From Candidatus Eiseniibacteriota bacterium (lineage in GTDB: Bacteria; Eisenbacteria; RBG-16-71-46; CAIMUX01), in contig JACKCR010000005.1 in assembly GCA_020633975.1 (NCBI GenBank), positions 124,001 to 188,000 on the forward strand: a stretch of DNA of 64,000 nt. The letters run 5' to 3'. This document shows positions 8,896 to 18,379 of this stretch, in pieces (position 1 is the first letter of the stretch; each line of letters begins with the position of its first letter). The notes under the pieces were generated by a model that was not told the DNA's origin, did not search any database, and saw only the letters and a list, made by a program, of their open reading frames with translations. A program made the translations under genes and the position numbers.

Positions 8896-9771
8896 CTATC
8901 GGCCAAAGCGACGCTTGAGCCGCTCCCGCCAACCGAGCCCTTCTTCATCGCTCTCATCCGCTTCTCGCGCTACTTCTAGAACGAGCGTGGTTCCCGGATA
9001 GACCGCGGCACCGGAAGGCGGATCCTGCGAGATGATCGCGCCAGCGTCCCCGGGGAAGCTCGTCTCCCTCATCTCCACGGCGAATCCGCACCCTTCGAGC
9101 CACGCCGCGGTCTCGATGCCAGGACGACCCGTGAGTTCGGGCATGCGCAGCGGCACGTCCGCCTTGAGTCGGCTCATGAGGATCTGGACCTTGCCGTCCG
9201 ACGGAGCCAGTGCGCCCGGCCCGGGCGAGGTGGCGAGCACCTCCCCGTCGGCCGCGTCTCCGACCGCTGCGTAGCGGATCTCGCCAACGTCGAGACCGAG
9301 AGAGCGGAGTTTGGTCTGCGCGATCCGGAGCGTAGTGCCGGCGAGCTCGGGCACGGCGCGGCTCTCGATCCCCAGGCTGGGAACGAGGAACACCTGTCGC
9401 CCCTTCTTCACCTGGATCCCACCGGCAGGCGTCGCGCTGAGCACCATGCCTCCCGGAACCACGGGACTGAACTTCCCGTCCGAGAGAATCGGTCGCAGCT
9501 CGGCCCCTTCGAGGATGGCGATCGCTTCCGAAACCGGCTGAGAGGACACATCAGGCACGACGACATCCGCGCCCTTCCGGACGACCTTGGGCATGACGAT
9601 CTTGTCGAAGATTCCGAGGCCCAAGACGACGCCGAGGAAGATCTCCGCTCCCCACCAGAGAAGACGCAGTCCGCGTTTGCCCCAGCGCGCTCGCCCGGAG
9701 CCGGATTGCCCGCCTCCCGACGTACCGCCTACGGTCACGCGTCGCCGCGGAACGGGAGTGGCCTCGCTCAA
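8896..9771 (-). CDS. Membrane-anchored PASTA-domain protein (no kinase domain)
   Basis: A 291-residue protein: short basic cytoplasmic N-terminus, one membrane span at about 36-58 (WWGAEIFLGVVLGLGIF), then three PASTA repeats outside (about 68-135, 136-205, 206-275), each with a PxxxG pattern such as VPELAGTTLRIAQTKL and MPELTGRPGIETAAWL, and a basic tail. PASTA modules bind peptidoglycan fragments or beta-lactams in kinases and PBPs; here no catalytic domain is attached. The TTG start overlaps the rsmB stop (TTGA) and has AAGGA upstream. This gene commonly lies between rsmB/fmt and rpe in some lineages. Confidence 0.88.
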   Translation of the reverse strand: MSEATPVPRRRVTVGGTSGGGQSGSGRARWGKRGLRLLWWGAEIFLGVVLGLGIFDKIVMPKVVRKGADVVVPDVSSQPVSEAIAILEGAELRPILSDGKFSPVVPGGMVLSATPAGGIQVKKGRQVFLVPSLGIESRAVPELAGTTLRIAQTKLRSLGLDVGEIRYAAVGDAADGEVLATSPGPGALAPSDGKVQILMSRLKADVPLRMPELTGRPGIETAAWLEGCGFAVEMRETSFPGDAGAIISQDPPSGAAVYPGTTLVLEVAREADESDEEGLGWRERLKRRFGR

Positions 9772-11111
9772 CGCGCATCCTTTCGCATCACGAACGCATA
9801 GCCTCCGTCTGTCTCGAACTCACCGGGCAGGAGGAGCATCTCCCCCTCATCGCGCCGGGCGCCGGCAGGAACCCATTCAGGGAGCGGAACGGGACGGAAT
9901 CCCGGATTCCTAGATAGGAACGCTGCTCGCTGCTCCAGAGTTTCCGCCGGATCGATCGTGCAGACACTATAGACGAGCCATCCCCCTGGGGCGACCCCGG
10001 CCGCCGCTGCATCGAGCAGCCCCGCCTGGACGGCCCTGAGCCGGTCGACTTCGTCCTCCGTGACGCGCCAACGGACGTCCGGCCTCCGGCGAACGACGCC
10101 TAGATTCGTGCAGGGCGCATCTACCAACGCCCCGGAGAACGGTGCGGTTCCCCACCCTGGGACTCGCCCGTCGCATGCGACGAGATGGACCTGATGCTCG
10201 CGGCCGAGTCGCTGGAGCCCTCGCCGCATCCGTCGCAGTCTGCCCGGAGACCGGTCCGCTGCGAGCACGCGGATCCGTTCCCCGCCCCGTTCGAGAAGAT
10301 GTCCAGTCTTGGTTCCCGGTGCAGCACATAGGTCGAGGACCAAGCCGTGTGGATCGGGCGCCAAGAGTCCTACGACGATTCCACTTCCGTCCTGGACCGT
10401 GTAGCCGCCTTCGCCGAACGCAGCCTCTTCGTGCGGACGGGAGCCAGCCTCCACACGGACCGCACCCGGGATCCACCCGGCCTCGTGCCCCTCTGGCAGG
10501 ACGTCGGAACCGGGGGCAACACCGGGGGCGAGCCGGAGCCAGTAGTCGGGTGTCCTCTGGTTCCACTCGAGGATCGCGCGCACTCGATCCTCACCCCACG
10601 CTCCGATCCAGCGTTCGACGAGCCACGCCGGATGGGAGTAGAGGACCGACCAGTGCTGCGCCAACGTCCGGAACGCCCTTCCTTTGCCGTGCGCGTCCGC
10701 GGACTCGATCGCCGCCCACTTCGCGGCACCTTCTCGCGTCAGACGGCGAAGCACGGCGTTCACCAGACCCGCGGTTCCCTTGTGGCCGTACCGTCTCGCG
10801 ATCTCCACCCATCCGTTGACGAGAGCGTGTGGCGAGGTCGACTGGAGAACCAGGTGTTCCGCCCCGGCCGCACGCAGGATCTGGCGGATCGGCGGATGGA
10901 GGGAAGAGACCGATCCCTTCGAGAGGAACCCGCTGACGACGTGGTCGATCCGGGCGCGGTGACGGACCGCCTCGGTGACGAGAGAGCGGAGTCGGGCCCG
11001 CGCGGCGGGTTCGAGTCGCGACTGCGCCACCTCGAGCGGGCCGGAGAGTGGGATCTGCTTCTCGACGTCGAGGAGAAGGCGCACGCACGCGTCGCGCACC
11101 GGGTCAGCCAT
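9768..11111 (-). CDS. rsmB: 16S rRNA (cytosine967-C5)-methyltransferase RsmB
   Basis: SAM-dependent m5C methylation of 16S rRNA. The 447-residue protein has an N-terminal NusB-like helical domain (about 1-140) and a C-terminal Rossmann methyltransferase with LDLCAAPGTKTGHL, the catalytic motif DAPCTNLGVVRRRPDVRW and the second cysteine in YSVCTIDPAE. The ATG at 11111 overlaps the 3' end of fmt by 8 bp, the usual fmt-rsmB coupling. Its own stop overlaps the next gene. Confidence 0.95.
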   Translation of the reverse strand: MADPVRDACVRLLLDVEKQIPLSGPLEVAQSRLEPAARARLRSLVTEAVRHRARIDHVVSGFLSKGSVSSLHPPIRQILRAAGAEHLVLQSTSPHALVNGWVEIARRYGHKGTAGLVNAVLRRLTREGAAKWAAIESADAHGKGRAFRTLAQHWSVLYSHPAWLVERWIGAWGEDRVRAILEWNQRTPDYWLRLAPGVAPGSDVLPEGHEAGWIPGAVRVEAGSRPHEEAAFGEGGYTVQDGSGIVVGLLAPDPHGLVLDLCAAPGTKTGHLLERGGERIRVLAADRSPGRLRRMRRGLQRLGREHQVHLVACDGRVPGWGTAPFSGALVDAPCTNLGVVRRRPDVRWRVTEDEVDRLRAVQAGLLDAAAAGVAPGGWLVYSVCTIDPAETLEQRAAFLSRNPGFRPVPLPEWVPAGARRDEGEMLLLPGEFETDGGYAFVMRKDAR

Positions 11112-12036
11112 CGAATCGCGCCCCCACCGTGAGTCTCGCCCCCCGCGCCCACTCGTTTGCAGTTTGGCGTGTCTTTCCTTCCGTCTGGAGCTCCATGAGC
11201 CGGATGGCACCCTGCCCGCACGCGACGTCGATCGCACCACCCACCCCAACCACGGTGCCAGCCTCGCTCGACTCGGCCATCTCGTGGAGCGGAATGGCCC
11301 GGTGGATCCGGACCCGCTTGTCTCCGAAGAAGGTGAAGGCTCCCGGCCACGGCGTCACCGCACGGATCTGCCGATCGACGTGGAGCGACGGCCGGCTCCA
11401 GGAGACGCGCCCGTCGTCCTTGGTGAGAAGCCTGGAGTACGTAGCGAGCTCTTCCGGCTGGGCGTGACGCGGCAGCGGCGTTCCCGCCTCGCGCGTGATC
11501 GTCTCGACGAGAGTCTTGCCCCCGAGTTCCGCGAGCCGTTCCGTCAGTTCACCCGCTGTCTCCTCGGGTCCAATCGGCGTCATGGCCTGCGCGATGAGCG
11601 GCCCCGTATCCATCCCCTCGTCGAGTTCGAAGATGGAGACGCCGGTCCAGAGATCACCGGCCAAGAGTGCCGATGTCGCAGGCGACGCCCCCCGGTGCCG
11701 GGGCAAGAGGCTGGTGTGGACATTCCAACAACCGCGCGGAGGCATCGTGAGAAGAGACGGCCGGAGGAGTCGTCCGAACGCGGCCGTCACGAAGAGATCG
11801 GCTCCCAGCGCACGAAGCCTCGCGAGCGAGTCCGCGCTGTGCAGCTTCTCCGGCTGAAACACCGGGATCACCGCGTCCATCGCAAGCCGAGCCGCGGGCG
11901 GATCCACGAGCTTGAGCCCACGTCCGCTCGGCCTCGGCGGCTGCGTCACGCAGCCGACCACCTGGTGCGGGCTGTCGACGAGATGAGAGAGGACCACACG
12001 GGCGAAGTCCGGAGTCCCGAAGAAGAGCACGCGCAT
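11104..12036 (-). CDS. fmt: Methionyl-tRNA formyltransferase
   Basis: Formylates Met-tRNAfMet with 10-formyl-THF for initiation. About 310 residues: N-terminal formyltransferase fold starting MRVLFFGTPDFA, the hydrolase/transferase loop with SLLPRHRGASP, the GVSIFELDEGMDTGP motif, and a C-terminal OB-like domain with VSWSRPSLHVDRQIRAVTPW. An upstream GTG is also possible, but GAGGTG lies six bases from the ATG at 12036, favouring that start. The usual def gene is not adjacent. It overlaps rsmB by 8 bp. Confidence 0.96.
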   Translation of the reverse strand: MRVLFFGTPDFARVVLSHLVDSPHQVVGCVTQPPRPSGRGLKLVDPPAARLAMDAVIPVFQPEKLHSADSLARLRALGADLFVTAAFGRLLRPSLLTMPPRGCWNVHTSLLPRHRGASPATSALLAGDLWTGVSIFELDEGMDTGPLIAQAMTPIGPEETAGELTERLAELGGKTLVETITREAGTPLPRHAQPEELATYSRLLTKDDGRVSWSRPSLHVDRQIRAVTPWPGAFTFFGDKRVRIHRAIPLHEMAESSEAGTVVGVGGAIDVACGQGAIRLMELQTEGKTRQTANEWARGARLTVGARFDG

Positions 12037-12146
12037 GATCACCTCGCGTCAGGGTGTTGGCTTGGGCCGATGGGGAACTGAAGCGGCCTCGGACGACGAA
12101 TCATCCTCACGAGGAGAGCGTACCTTCCACACCCGGCCTCGCTCCG

Positions 12147-12551
12147 TCACTCCACTGGGACGACGGCCGTGATCGCCGACTTCGCGAACTCGGCGCGAAC
12201 GTCCTTGCCGACCTCGAGGATCACCGTGTCCTCTTTGATCGCGAAGACGATTCCGTAGAGACCGCCCGCGGTGAGAACCCGATCGCCCTTCCGCAGCCCC
12301 TCGATCATCTTCTGCAGCGCCTTCTGCCGCTTCTGCTGCGGACGCAGGATGAGGAAGTAGAAGATGATGATGACCAGGACCAGGGGAAGCATCTGGATGT
12401 AGATGGGATTGCCCGGCGCAGGCCCGCTCTGCGCGAGTGCCGTCTCGCCGCCGATCTGCAGGAGAAGTGCCGCGAACGCCGCAGCCCCGGCCGCACCCAC
12501 GCGCCGGATACGAGCCCCATTCCGCCAAGAAGACTCGCGTCGCTCGAACAT
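12147..12551 (-). CDS. yajC: Preprotein translocase accessory subunit YajC
   Basis: A 134-residue protein with an unusual hydrophobic N-terminal segment (about 18-40, possibly a signal peptide ending ALAQ), then the YajC membrane span IYIQMLPLVLVIIIFYFLIL followed by RPQQKRQKALQKMIEGLRKGDRVLTAGGLYGIV, the family signature. YajC associates with SecDF. The ATG has GGGAGG upstream. It follows tgt as in many genomes, but secD and secF do not follow; fmt lies 110 bp downstream. Confidence 0.93.
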   Translation of the reverse strand: MFERRESSWRNGARIRRVGAAGAAAFAALLLQIGGETALAQSGPAPGNPIYIQMLPLVLVIIIFYFLILRPQQKRQKALQKMIEGLRKGDRVLTAGGLYGIVFAIKEDTVILEVGKDVRAEFAKSAITAVVPVE

Positions 12552-12568
12552 CAGACCTCCCTGTCTCC

Positions 12569-13741
12569 TCAATCCTTCCAACCGGTTCCGAGCCGGGCCA
12601 GCGTCTCGTCTCGATACTGAGACCAGCGTCCCTCGGCGATCGCGGCTCGGATGTCACGCATCAGCCGCTGATAGTAGCTCAGGCTGTGGAGGCTGGCCAG
12701 CTTGAGGGCTAGGAACTCCTTGGCCTGGAAGAGGTGCCGGATGTAGGCCCTCGAGTAGGTCTGACAGACGGGACACTCGCAGTCCGGATCGAGCGGACGG
12801 AGGTCCTCCGCGTAGGGCCGGTTCTTGATGACGAGCTTCCCGCGCGTCGTGAACACCGTTCCCTTCCTCGCGTTGCGCGTCGGGAGCACGCAGTCGAACA
12901 TGTCGATCCCCCGGTCGACCGCTTCGATGATGTCTTCCGGACGCCCGACCCCCATGAGGTAGCGTGGACGGTCTTCGGGAAGTCGCGGCACCACGCCTTC
13001 GAGGACGCGGTAGCACTCTTCCATCGGCTCGCCGACCGAGAGCCCTCCCACCGCATAGCCGGGGAGATCCAGGGCGACGAGCTGCTCGGCCGAGAGAGCC
13101 CGGAGATCGTCGTACGTTCCCCCTTGGACGATGCCGAAGAGGGCGGACCCGGGGTGCCCCTCCTCTCGCCAGACGCGCCGACACACCTCGGCCCAGCGGG
13201 TCGTCCGCTCCAGGTCGACGAGCGTCCGTTCCCGGTCCGACGGGTAGGGAGTCATGGTGTCGAACGCCATCACGATGTCCGAGCCGAGCGCGATCTGGAT
13301 CCGCACCGAGAGCTCGGGCCCGAGGTGATGACGCGATCCATCGAGATGCGACTGGAAGACGACCCCGTCCTCTTCCATCTTGGTGAGCCTCGCGAGGCTG
13401 AACACCTGGTACCCGCCCGAGTCGGTCAGGATCGGACGGGGCCACGACATGAAGCGGTGGAGCCCACCCAAGCGCGCGACGGTCTCGTGTCCTGGGCGAA
13501 GGTAGAGATGATAGGTGTTCCCGAGCAGAATCTCGGAACCGGTCCCCGCGACCTCTTCGGACGTGAGCGTCTTCACCGTCGCTTGCGTGCCGACAGGCAT
13601 GAACGCGGGTGTCTCGAATGAACCGTGTGGCGTTCGGACCCGTCCTCGTCGTGCGTTCCCCGATCGTGTGACGAGTTCATAGCCGAACTCCGGCGTCCCG
13701 GATCGGCCTGCATCTACCTGTGTGTTCGCCGAATCACTCAC
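12569..13741 (-). CDS. tgt: tRNA-guanine transglycosylase (queuine tRNA-ribosyltransferase)
   Basis: Exchanges guanine-34 for preQ1 in tRNAs with GUN anticodons. The 390-residue TIM barrel has TPAFMPVGTQATVKTL, the general-base strand LTDSGGYQVFSLA, GGLSVGEP, the nucleophile strand DMFDCVLPTRNARKG, and the zinc site DCECPVCQTYSRAYIRHLF near the C-terminus. The GTG at 13741 is the first start available and gives about 20 residues before the conserved core, so a slightly later start cannot be excluded. It lies 27 bp after queA, the next enzyme of the pathway. Confidence 0.95.
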   Translation of the reverse strand: MSDSANTQVDAGRSGTPEFGYELVTRSGNARRGRVRTPHGSFETPAFMPVGTQATVKTLTSEEVAGTGSEILLGNTYHLYLRPGHETVARLGGLHRFMSWPRPILTDSGGYQVFSLARLTKMEEDGVVFQSHLDGSRHHLGPELSVRIQIALGSDIVMAFDTMTPYPSDRERTLVDLERTTRWAEVCRRVWREEGHPGSALFGIVQGGTYDDLRALSAEQLVALDLPGYAVGGLSVGEPMEECYRVLEGVVPRLPEDRPRYLMGVGRPEDIIEAVDRGIDMFDCVLPTRNARKGTVFTTRGKLVIKNRPYAEDLRPLDPDCECPVCQTYSRAYIRHLFQAKEFLALKLASLHSLSYYQRLMRDIRAAIAEGRWSQYRDETLARLGTGWKD

Positions 13742-13768
13742 CTGGTCGTCGGTCTCCGTTTGCGCGTC

Positions 13769-14809
13769 TCACACGATCAGCATCGCGTCGCCGTAGCTAT
13801 AGAACCTGTACCCGCGCTCGACGGCATCTCGATACGCCGCGAGCGTCGCGTCATGCCCGGCGAAGGCCGACACGAGGAGGAGCAGGCTCGAGCGCGGAAG
13901 GTGGAAGTTCGTGATCAGTGCGTCGAATCCACGAAACGAATGCCCGGGAATCACGGTGAGGTCCGTCCATCCCGAGGACGCACCTTCGTTCGCGGAGAGC
14001 GCCCACGTCTCGAGGGTACGAGCCACGGTGGTCCCAACCGCAATCACCCGCCCCCCGCTCGACCGGGTGCGACGCATCGCCTGGGCAGCTTCGGCAGAGA
14101 CTTCGTAGCGTTCGGGAAGCACCCGATGCACCTCGACACTCTCGGCGCGCACGGGAAGAAACGTACCTGGCCCCACATGGAGCACGACCGAGGCAGAGTC
14201 GATTCCGCGGGAAGACAGCTCCTCGAGCTGCGGGCGGGTGAAGTGGAGCCCGGCAGTGGGAGCTGCCACCGCCCCCGGAGAACGCGCAAAGACCGTTTGG
14301 TACCACTCACGATCTTCAGGACCGTCCTCGCGACCGAGATACGGCGGCAACGGAAGGTGGCCGGACGCTTCCATCATCGAGAACACGTCTCCTTCGGCCC
14401 GCAGTCGGAACAGCGGGCCCTCCTCGCGCCCCGCCAGCACGAACGCCCCCTCGCCTTCACGAAGGACGAGACGATCGCCTTCCCGGATCCTCCGGCTCGG
14501 ACCGAGCAGCGCGAGCCACTCGTCCCCGTCCGGATGGGAGAGCACGATCTCGACCGCTCGTCCCGTGCGCTCGAGTTCGGCCCGCAGCCGCGCCCGCAAG
14601 ACGCGCGTCTCGTTCACGACGAGGAGATCGCCGGAGCGAAGGAAGTCGCCGAGCTTCGGAAAGACGGTGTGCTCGCGCTGGCCCGACTCCCGATCGAGGA
14701 CGAGCAGTCGACTCGTCCCCCGTGGTTCTGCGGGGCGTCTCGCGATGAGGTCGTCGGGGAGCCCGAAGTCGTAGGGCGCGAGCCAGTCTCTAGACCCGTG
14801 CTCGCTCAG
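13769..14809 (-). CDS. queA: S-adenosylmethionine:tRNA ribosyltransferase-isomerase QueA, probable CTG start
   Basis: Transfers and isomerises the ribosyl of SAM onto preQ1-tRNA to give epoxyqueuosine. Signatures include [55 protein letters not shown] and the C-terminal [12 protein letters not shown]. The first ATG/GTG/TTG in frame is the GTG at 14617, but 64 residues upstream of it still match QueA ([37 protein letters not shown]). No standard start codon exists before that. A CTG at 14809 overlaps the ruvB stop as CTGA and has AGGAG eight bases before it, giving 346 residues, the normal family length. Confidence 0.9.
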   Translation of the reverse strand: MSEHGSRDWLAPYDFGLPDDLIARRPAEPRGTSRLLVLDRESGQREHTVFPKLGDFLRSGDLLVVNETRVLRARLRAELERTGRAVEIVLSHPDGDEWLALLGPSRRIREGDRLVLREGEGAFVLAGREEGPLFRLRAEGDVFSMMEASGHLPLPPYLGREDGPEDREWYQTVFARSPGAVAAPTAGLHFTRPQLEELSSRGIDSASVVLHVGPGTFLPVRAESVEVHRVLPERYEVSAEAAQAMRRTRSSGGRVIAVGTTVARTLETWALSANEGASSGWTDLTVIPGHSFRGFDALITNFHLPRSSLLLLVSAFAGHDATLAAYRDAVERGYRFYSYGDAMLIV

Positions 14810-15915
14810 AGGAGCGACTCCTGTTGCGGCTCCCCACGATCGCGGTCTCGATCTCCTCCCGGGCCACGCCCCGCCTGCGGATCTGGGGGCGGCGTGAGGC
14901 CGAGCACTTCGTAGGTCGCGCGCGTAGCGACACGTCCGAGGCGCGTACGCTGGATCAGTCCCTGCTGCACGAGGTAGGGCTCGTGCACCTCTTCCAGCGT
15001 GTCGGGTTCCTCTCCGACCGTCGCACCGAGAGACGAAATGCCCACGGGGCCTCCGTCGAAGGTCGACACGAGCGCGCGGAGGAAGCGGCGATCCATCTCG
15101 TCGAGCCCGCGCTCGTCGACATCGAGCAGTTCGAGACCGGCGCGACAGAGTTCGTCCGTCACCCGGCCGTCACCTTCCACCAATGCGTAGTCGCGGACGC
15201 GACGAAGGAGTCGGTTCGCGATGCGCGGAGTGCCTCGGCTCCGCCTGGCGATCTCTTCGATGGCCGAAGCCTCTACCTCGACACCCAAGATCTTCGCCGA
15301 GCGCCCGACGATGAGCGAGAGATCTGCCACCGGGTAGAAGTCCACGCGCCCCACCATTCCGAACCGTGCTCTCAGTGGGCTCGTGAGGAGGCCGGCCCGG
15401 GTCGTGGCTCCGATGAGCGTGAACGGTTCGAGTCGGATCTGGACGCTGCGCGCGCTCGGCCCGCGGTCGAGCATGATGTCGAGCCGGAAGTCTTCCATCG
15501 CAGGGTAGAGGTACTCCTCGATGGTGCGACTGAGCCGATGGATCTCGTCGACGAAGAGAACCCCACCGGATGGCAGCGAGGTGAGGAGACCCGCGAGGTC
15601 GCCCGCCTTCTCGAGCACCGGCCCGCTCGTCTGACGGATCTCGACACCCATCTCGTTCGCGAGGAGGCGCGCCATCGACGTCTTCCCGAGCCCCGGGGGG
15701 CCGGTCAGTAGGATGTGTTCGAGCGGCGCCTCGCGCATTCGGGCGGCTTGGATCAGGATCCGGAGGTTCTCCCGAAGCTGCACCTGACCGATGAACTCAC
15801 CCAGCCCCTTGGGCCTGAGGTCTTCCTCCCACGGACGCTCCATATCGAGGGGAAGGGGATCGTTCCAGGGACCCTCGTCCGGAAGTGGGGGTACGGGTGG
15901 TAGTTGGTCGTCCAT
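14806..15915 (-). CDS. ruvB: Holliday junction branch-migration ATPase RuvB
   Basis: Motor of RuvAB. The 370-residue AAA+ protein has an acidic/proline-rich N-terminus, then [18 protein letters not shown], Walker [13 protein letters not shown], Walker [12 protein letters not shown], the sensor [18 protein letters not shown] and a C-terminal winged-helix with [27 protein letters not shown]. The ATG at 15915 gives the usual length. It heads a queuosine/translation operon rather than following ruvA, which lies 18 kb away beside ruvC. Confidence 0.97.
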   Translation of the reverse strand: MDDQLPPVPPLPDEGPWNDPLPLDMERPWEEDLRPKGLGEFIGQVQLRENLRILIQAARMREAPLEHILLTGPPGLGKTSMARLLANEMGVEIRQTSGPVLEKAGDLAGLLTSLPSGGVLFVDEIHRLSRTIEEYLYPAMEDFRLDIMLDRGPSARSVQIRLEPFTLIGATTRAGLLTSPLRARFGMVGRVDFYPVADLSLIVGRSAKILGVEVEASAIEEIARRSRGTPRIANRLLRRVRDYALVEGDGRVTDELCRAGLELLDVDERGLDEMDRRFLRALVSTFDGGPVGISSLGATVGEEPDTLEEVHEPYLVQQGLIQRTRLGRVATRATYEVLGLTPPPDPQAGRGPGGDRDRDRGEPQQESLL

Positions 15916-16314
15916 CGATCTCGTCTCACGCGCGAAGTGGATGAAGTTTGACCGGTCGGTCCGCTCCAAGGCCCCGAGGCTAGCACGCAACACAGGCGCA
16001 TCGGTACCGAGGATTGGAACGAAGGTTCGGATGTGCAGGAGGACGGCTCCAGAGTTCGGCTCTCGGCACGTAGCCGTCCGGTTTTTGGGCCAAGTTCGGC
16101 GCCGGGCGAGGTCGAGATCGTGGACGGAACCGCCGATAAGGTGCATGGTAGGAGTGGGTCCCCGCTCCTCGTCGAGGCGCCGGACCCCCCGCTCGCGGAT
16201 TCACTGGATCCGAATCGGGAGCCGACAGGGAGGTCGGGCGCCGCCGCGGTGTCGCGACTCGGGCCGAGCCGGCAGATCGTGTCCACCGAGGGGTTGGCCG
16301 GAGGAGAAAGCGTC
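15916..16314. promoter_or_regulatory. 399-bp divergent regulatory region between ruvB and prkA
   Basis: No gene is supported here. It must hold the promoters of both ruvB (minus) and prkA (plus), but I see no confident sigma-70 or sigma-54 pair. The only clear structure is the hairpin with T-run at 16041-16085. GGAGGAG lies eight bases before the prkA ATG. Confidence 0.5.
16041..16085 (+). terminator. Hairpin plus T-run in the prkA leader
   Basis: GGACGGCT / AGCCGTCC arms (16041-16048 with 16072-16079), with an inner AGAG / CTCT hairpin, followed by GGTTTTT. It reads as an intrinsic terminator on the plus strand, yet no plus-strand gene ends upstream, so it may be a leader attenuator of prkA or block antisense transcription. 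Confidence 0.4.
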
Positions 16315-18357
16315 ATGTCCGAGCACTTCGATCCGTTCGATTTCGTCCGCCAGCGTCAGAGCGTCGAGCGATTCCAGGAACTCACCTGGACCGGCAGCTT
16401 CGACGACTACGTCCACATCATCCTCCGCCAGCCGAAGGTGACGAGAAACGCCTTCCAGCGGATGTACGACATGATCCTCTCCCACGGGATCGAGGAGTAC
16501 GTCGAGTTCAAGAAGAAGATCTATCGGTACCGGTTCTTCGAAGATCCGATCGAAGACGGGGCCGACGGCATCTTCGGGCTCGAAGTCCCCCTCATGAAGC
16601 TGGTCGGCTTCTTCCGCGCCGCCGCCTACGGGTATGGGGCGGAAAAGCGTGTGCTTCTTCTGCACGGTCCGGTCGGTAGCTCCAAGTCGACGATCGCGCG
16701 TCTCCTCAAGAAGGGGCTCGCGCACTACTCGCGCCAACCGGAAGGCGCGCTCTACAGCTATTCGTGGCGGATGGACCTGGAGTCGGCCCACTTGGATGCG
16801 TGCCCGATGAACCAGGACCCGCTTTTCCTCGTGCCGGTCGAGATCCGCGACGCCTTCCTCTCGGAGCTGAACCAGCGTCATGGACAAGCCCACAAGGTGA
16901 AGATCGAGGGCGACCTCAATCCGTATTGCCAGCGGAACTACGACGAGCTGATGCTCCGCTACGACGGCGACTGGACCCAGGTGATGAAGCACATCGTCGT
17001 CCGTCGTCTCATCCTCTCCGAGAAGGACCGGGTCGGCATCGGAACGTTCCAGCCGAAGGACGAGAAGAACCAGGATTCGACCGAGCTCACCGGCGACATC
17101 AACTACCGGAAGATCGCCGAGTACGGTTCGGACTCCGATCCACGTGCTTTCAACTTCGACGGCGAGTTCAACATCGCGAACCGCGGAATGATCGAGTTCA
17201 TCGAAGTGCTGAAGCTCGACGTCGCGTTCCTCTACGACCTCCTCGGCGCGAGCCAGGAGCACAAGATCAAGCCGAAGAAGTTCCCGCAGACCTCGATCGA
17301 CGAAGTGATCGTCGGGCACACGAACGAGCCCGAGTACCGGAAGCTCCAGAAGAACGAGTTCATGGAAGCTCTCCGGGACCGTACGGTGAAGATCGACGTC
17401 CCCTACATCACGAAGCTCGACGACGAGGTCAAGATCTACCGGAAGGACTACTCGGCGAAGAAGATCGAGCAGCACATCGCGCCCCACACTCTCGAGATGG
17501 CGGCGATGTGGGCCGTCCTCACCCGTCTCGAGCCTCCGAAGAAAGCGGACCTCACGCTCCTCCAGAAGCTCAAGCTCTACAACGGCAAGACGCTTCCGGG
17601 CTACACGAGCGACAACATCCGTGAACTGCGGAAGGAAACCGAGCGCGAGGGCATGGAGGGGATCTCACCCCGCTACATCCAGGACAAGATCGCGAACGCG
17701 CTCGTCTCGGATCGTGCCGGCAACTCGATCAACCCGTTCGTCGTGCTCAATGAACTCGAGTCCGGGCTCAAGCACCACGCACTCCTCAAGACCGACGAGG
17801 AAAAGGACCGCTATCGCGAGCTCCTCAACGTGGTCAAGGAAGAGTACGAGCAGATCGTGAAGAACGAGGTCCAGCGGGCCATCGCGGCGGACGAAGAGGC
17901 CGTCTCCCGTCTCTGCGCGAACTACATCGACAACGTCAAGGCCTACACCCAGCGGGAGAAGGTACGGAATCCGTACACGGGCCAGGACGAGGAACCGGAC
18001 GAGAGGCTCATGCGCTCGATCGAGGAGAAGATCGACATTCCGGACAGCCGGAAGGACGACTTCCGTCGTGAGATCATGAACTACATCGGAGCGCTCGCCT
18101 TGGAAGGCAAACAGTTCAACTTCCGGATGAACGCACGCCTGATGAAGGCGCTCGAACTCAAGCTGTTCGAAGACCAGCGCGATTCGATCAAGCTGACGAG
18201 CCTCGTCTCCTCCGTGGTCGACAAGCAGACGCAGGAGAAGATCGACATCGTCAAGCAGCGCCTCATCGACAAGTACGGGTACAACGAGGAATCGGCGACC
18301 GACGTCCTCAACTACGTCGCGTCGATCTTCGCGCGGGGAGCCTCGAGCAAGAGCTGA
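16315..18357 (+). CDS. prkA: Serine protein kinase PrkA (YeaG family)
   Basis: A 680-residue PrkA: N-terminal AAA-type ATPase with P-loop [20 protein letters not shown] at about 120-139, and a C-terminal kinase-like domain containing KRQL-type helices and [20 protein letters not shown]. coli YeaG acts with YeaH in nutrient-stress adaptation; Bacillus PrkA affects sporulation gene expression and has protease activity in some reports. The ATG at 16315 has GGAGGAG upstream, and 94 in-frame upstream codons have no family similarity. It starts the prkA-yeaH-spoVR operon (22 bp to the next gene). Confidence 0.96.
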   Translation: MSEHFDPFDFVRQRQSVERFQELTWTGSFDDYVHIILRQPKVTRNAFQRMYDMILSHGIEEYVEFKKKIYRYRFFEDPIEDGADGIFGLEVPLMKLVGFFRAAAYGYGAEKRVLLLHGPVGSSKSTIARLLKKGLAHYSRQPEGALYSYSWRMDLESAHLDACPMNQDPLFLVPVEIRDAFLSELNQRHGQAHKVKIEGDLNPYCQRNYDELMLRYDGDWTQVMKHIVVRRLILSEKDRVGIGTFQPKDEKNQDSTELTGDINYRKIAEYGSDSDPRAFNFDGEFNIANRGMIEFIEVLKLDVAFLYDLLGASQEHKIKPKKFPQTSIDEVIVGHTNEPEYRKLQKNEFMEALRDRTVKIDVPYITKLDDEVKIYRKDYSAKKIEQHIAPHTLEMAAMWAVLTRLEPPKKADLTLLQKLKLYNGKTLPGYTSDNIRELRKETEREGMEGISPRYIQDKIANALVSDRAGNSINPFVVLNELESGLKHHALLKTDEEKDRYRELLNVVKEEYEQIVKNEVQRAIAADEEAVSRLCANYIDNVKAYTQREKVRNPYTGQDEEPDERLMRSIEEKIDIPDSRKDDFRREIMNYIGALALEGKQFNFRMNARLMKALELKLFEDQRDSIKLTSLVSSVVDKQTQEKIDIVKQRLIDKYGYNEESATDVLNYVASIFARGASSKS

Positions 18358-18379
18358 TGGGGTCGGGGGTGGATGGCCG

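Noticed and set aside
14617-14809. A frameshift in queA as the reason for its missing start
   Set aside because: The QueA-like sequence runs in a single frame without interruption up to the ruvB overlap, so only the start codon is unusual.
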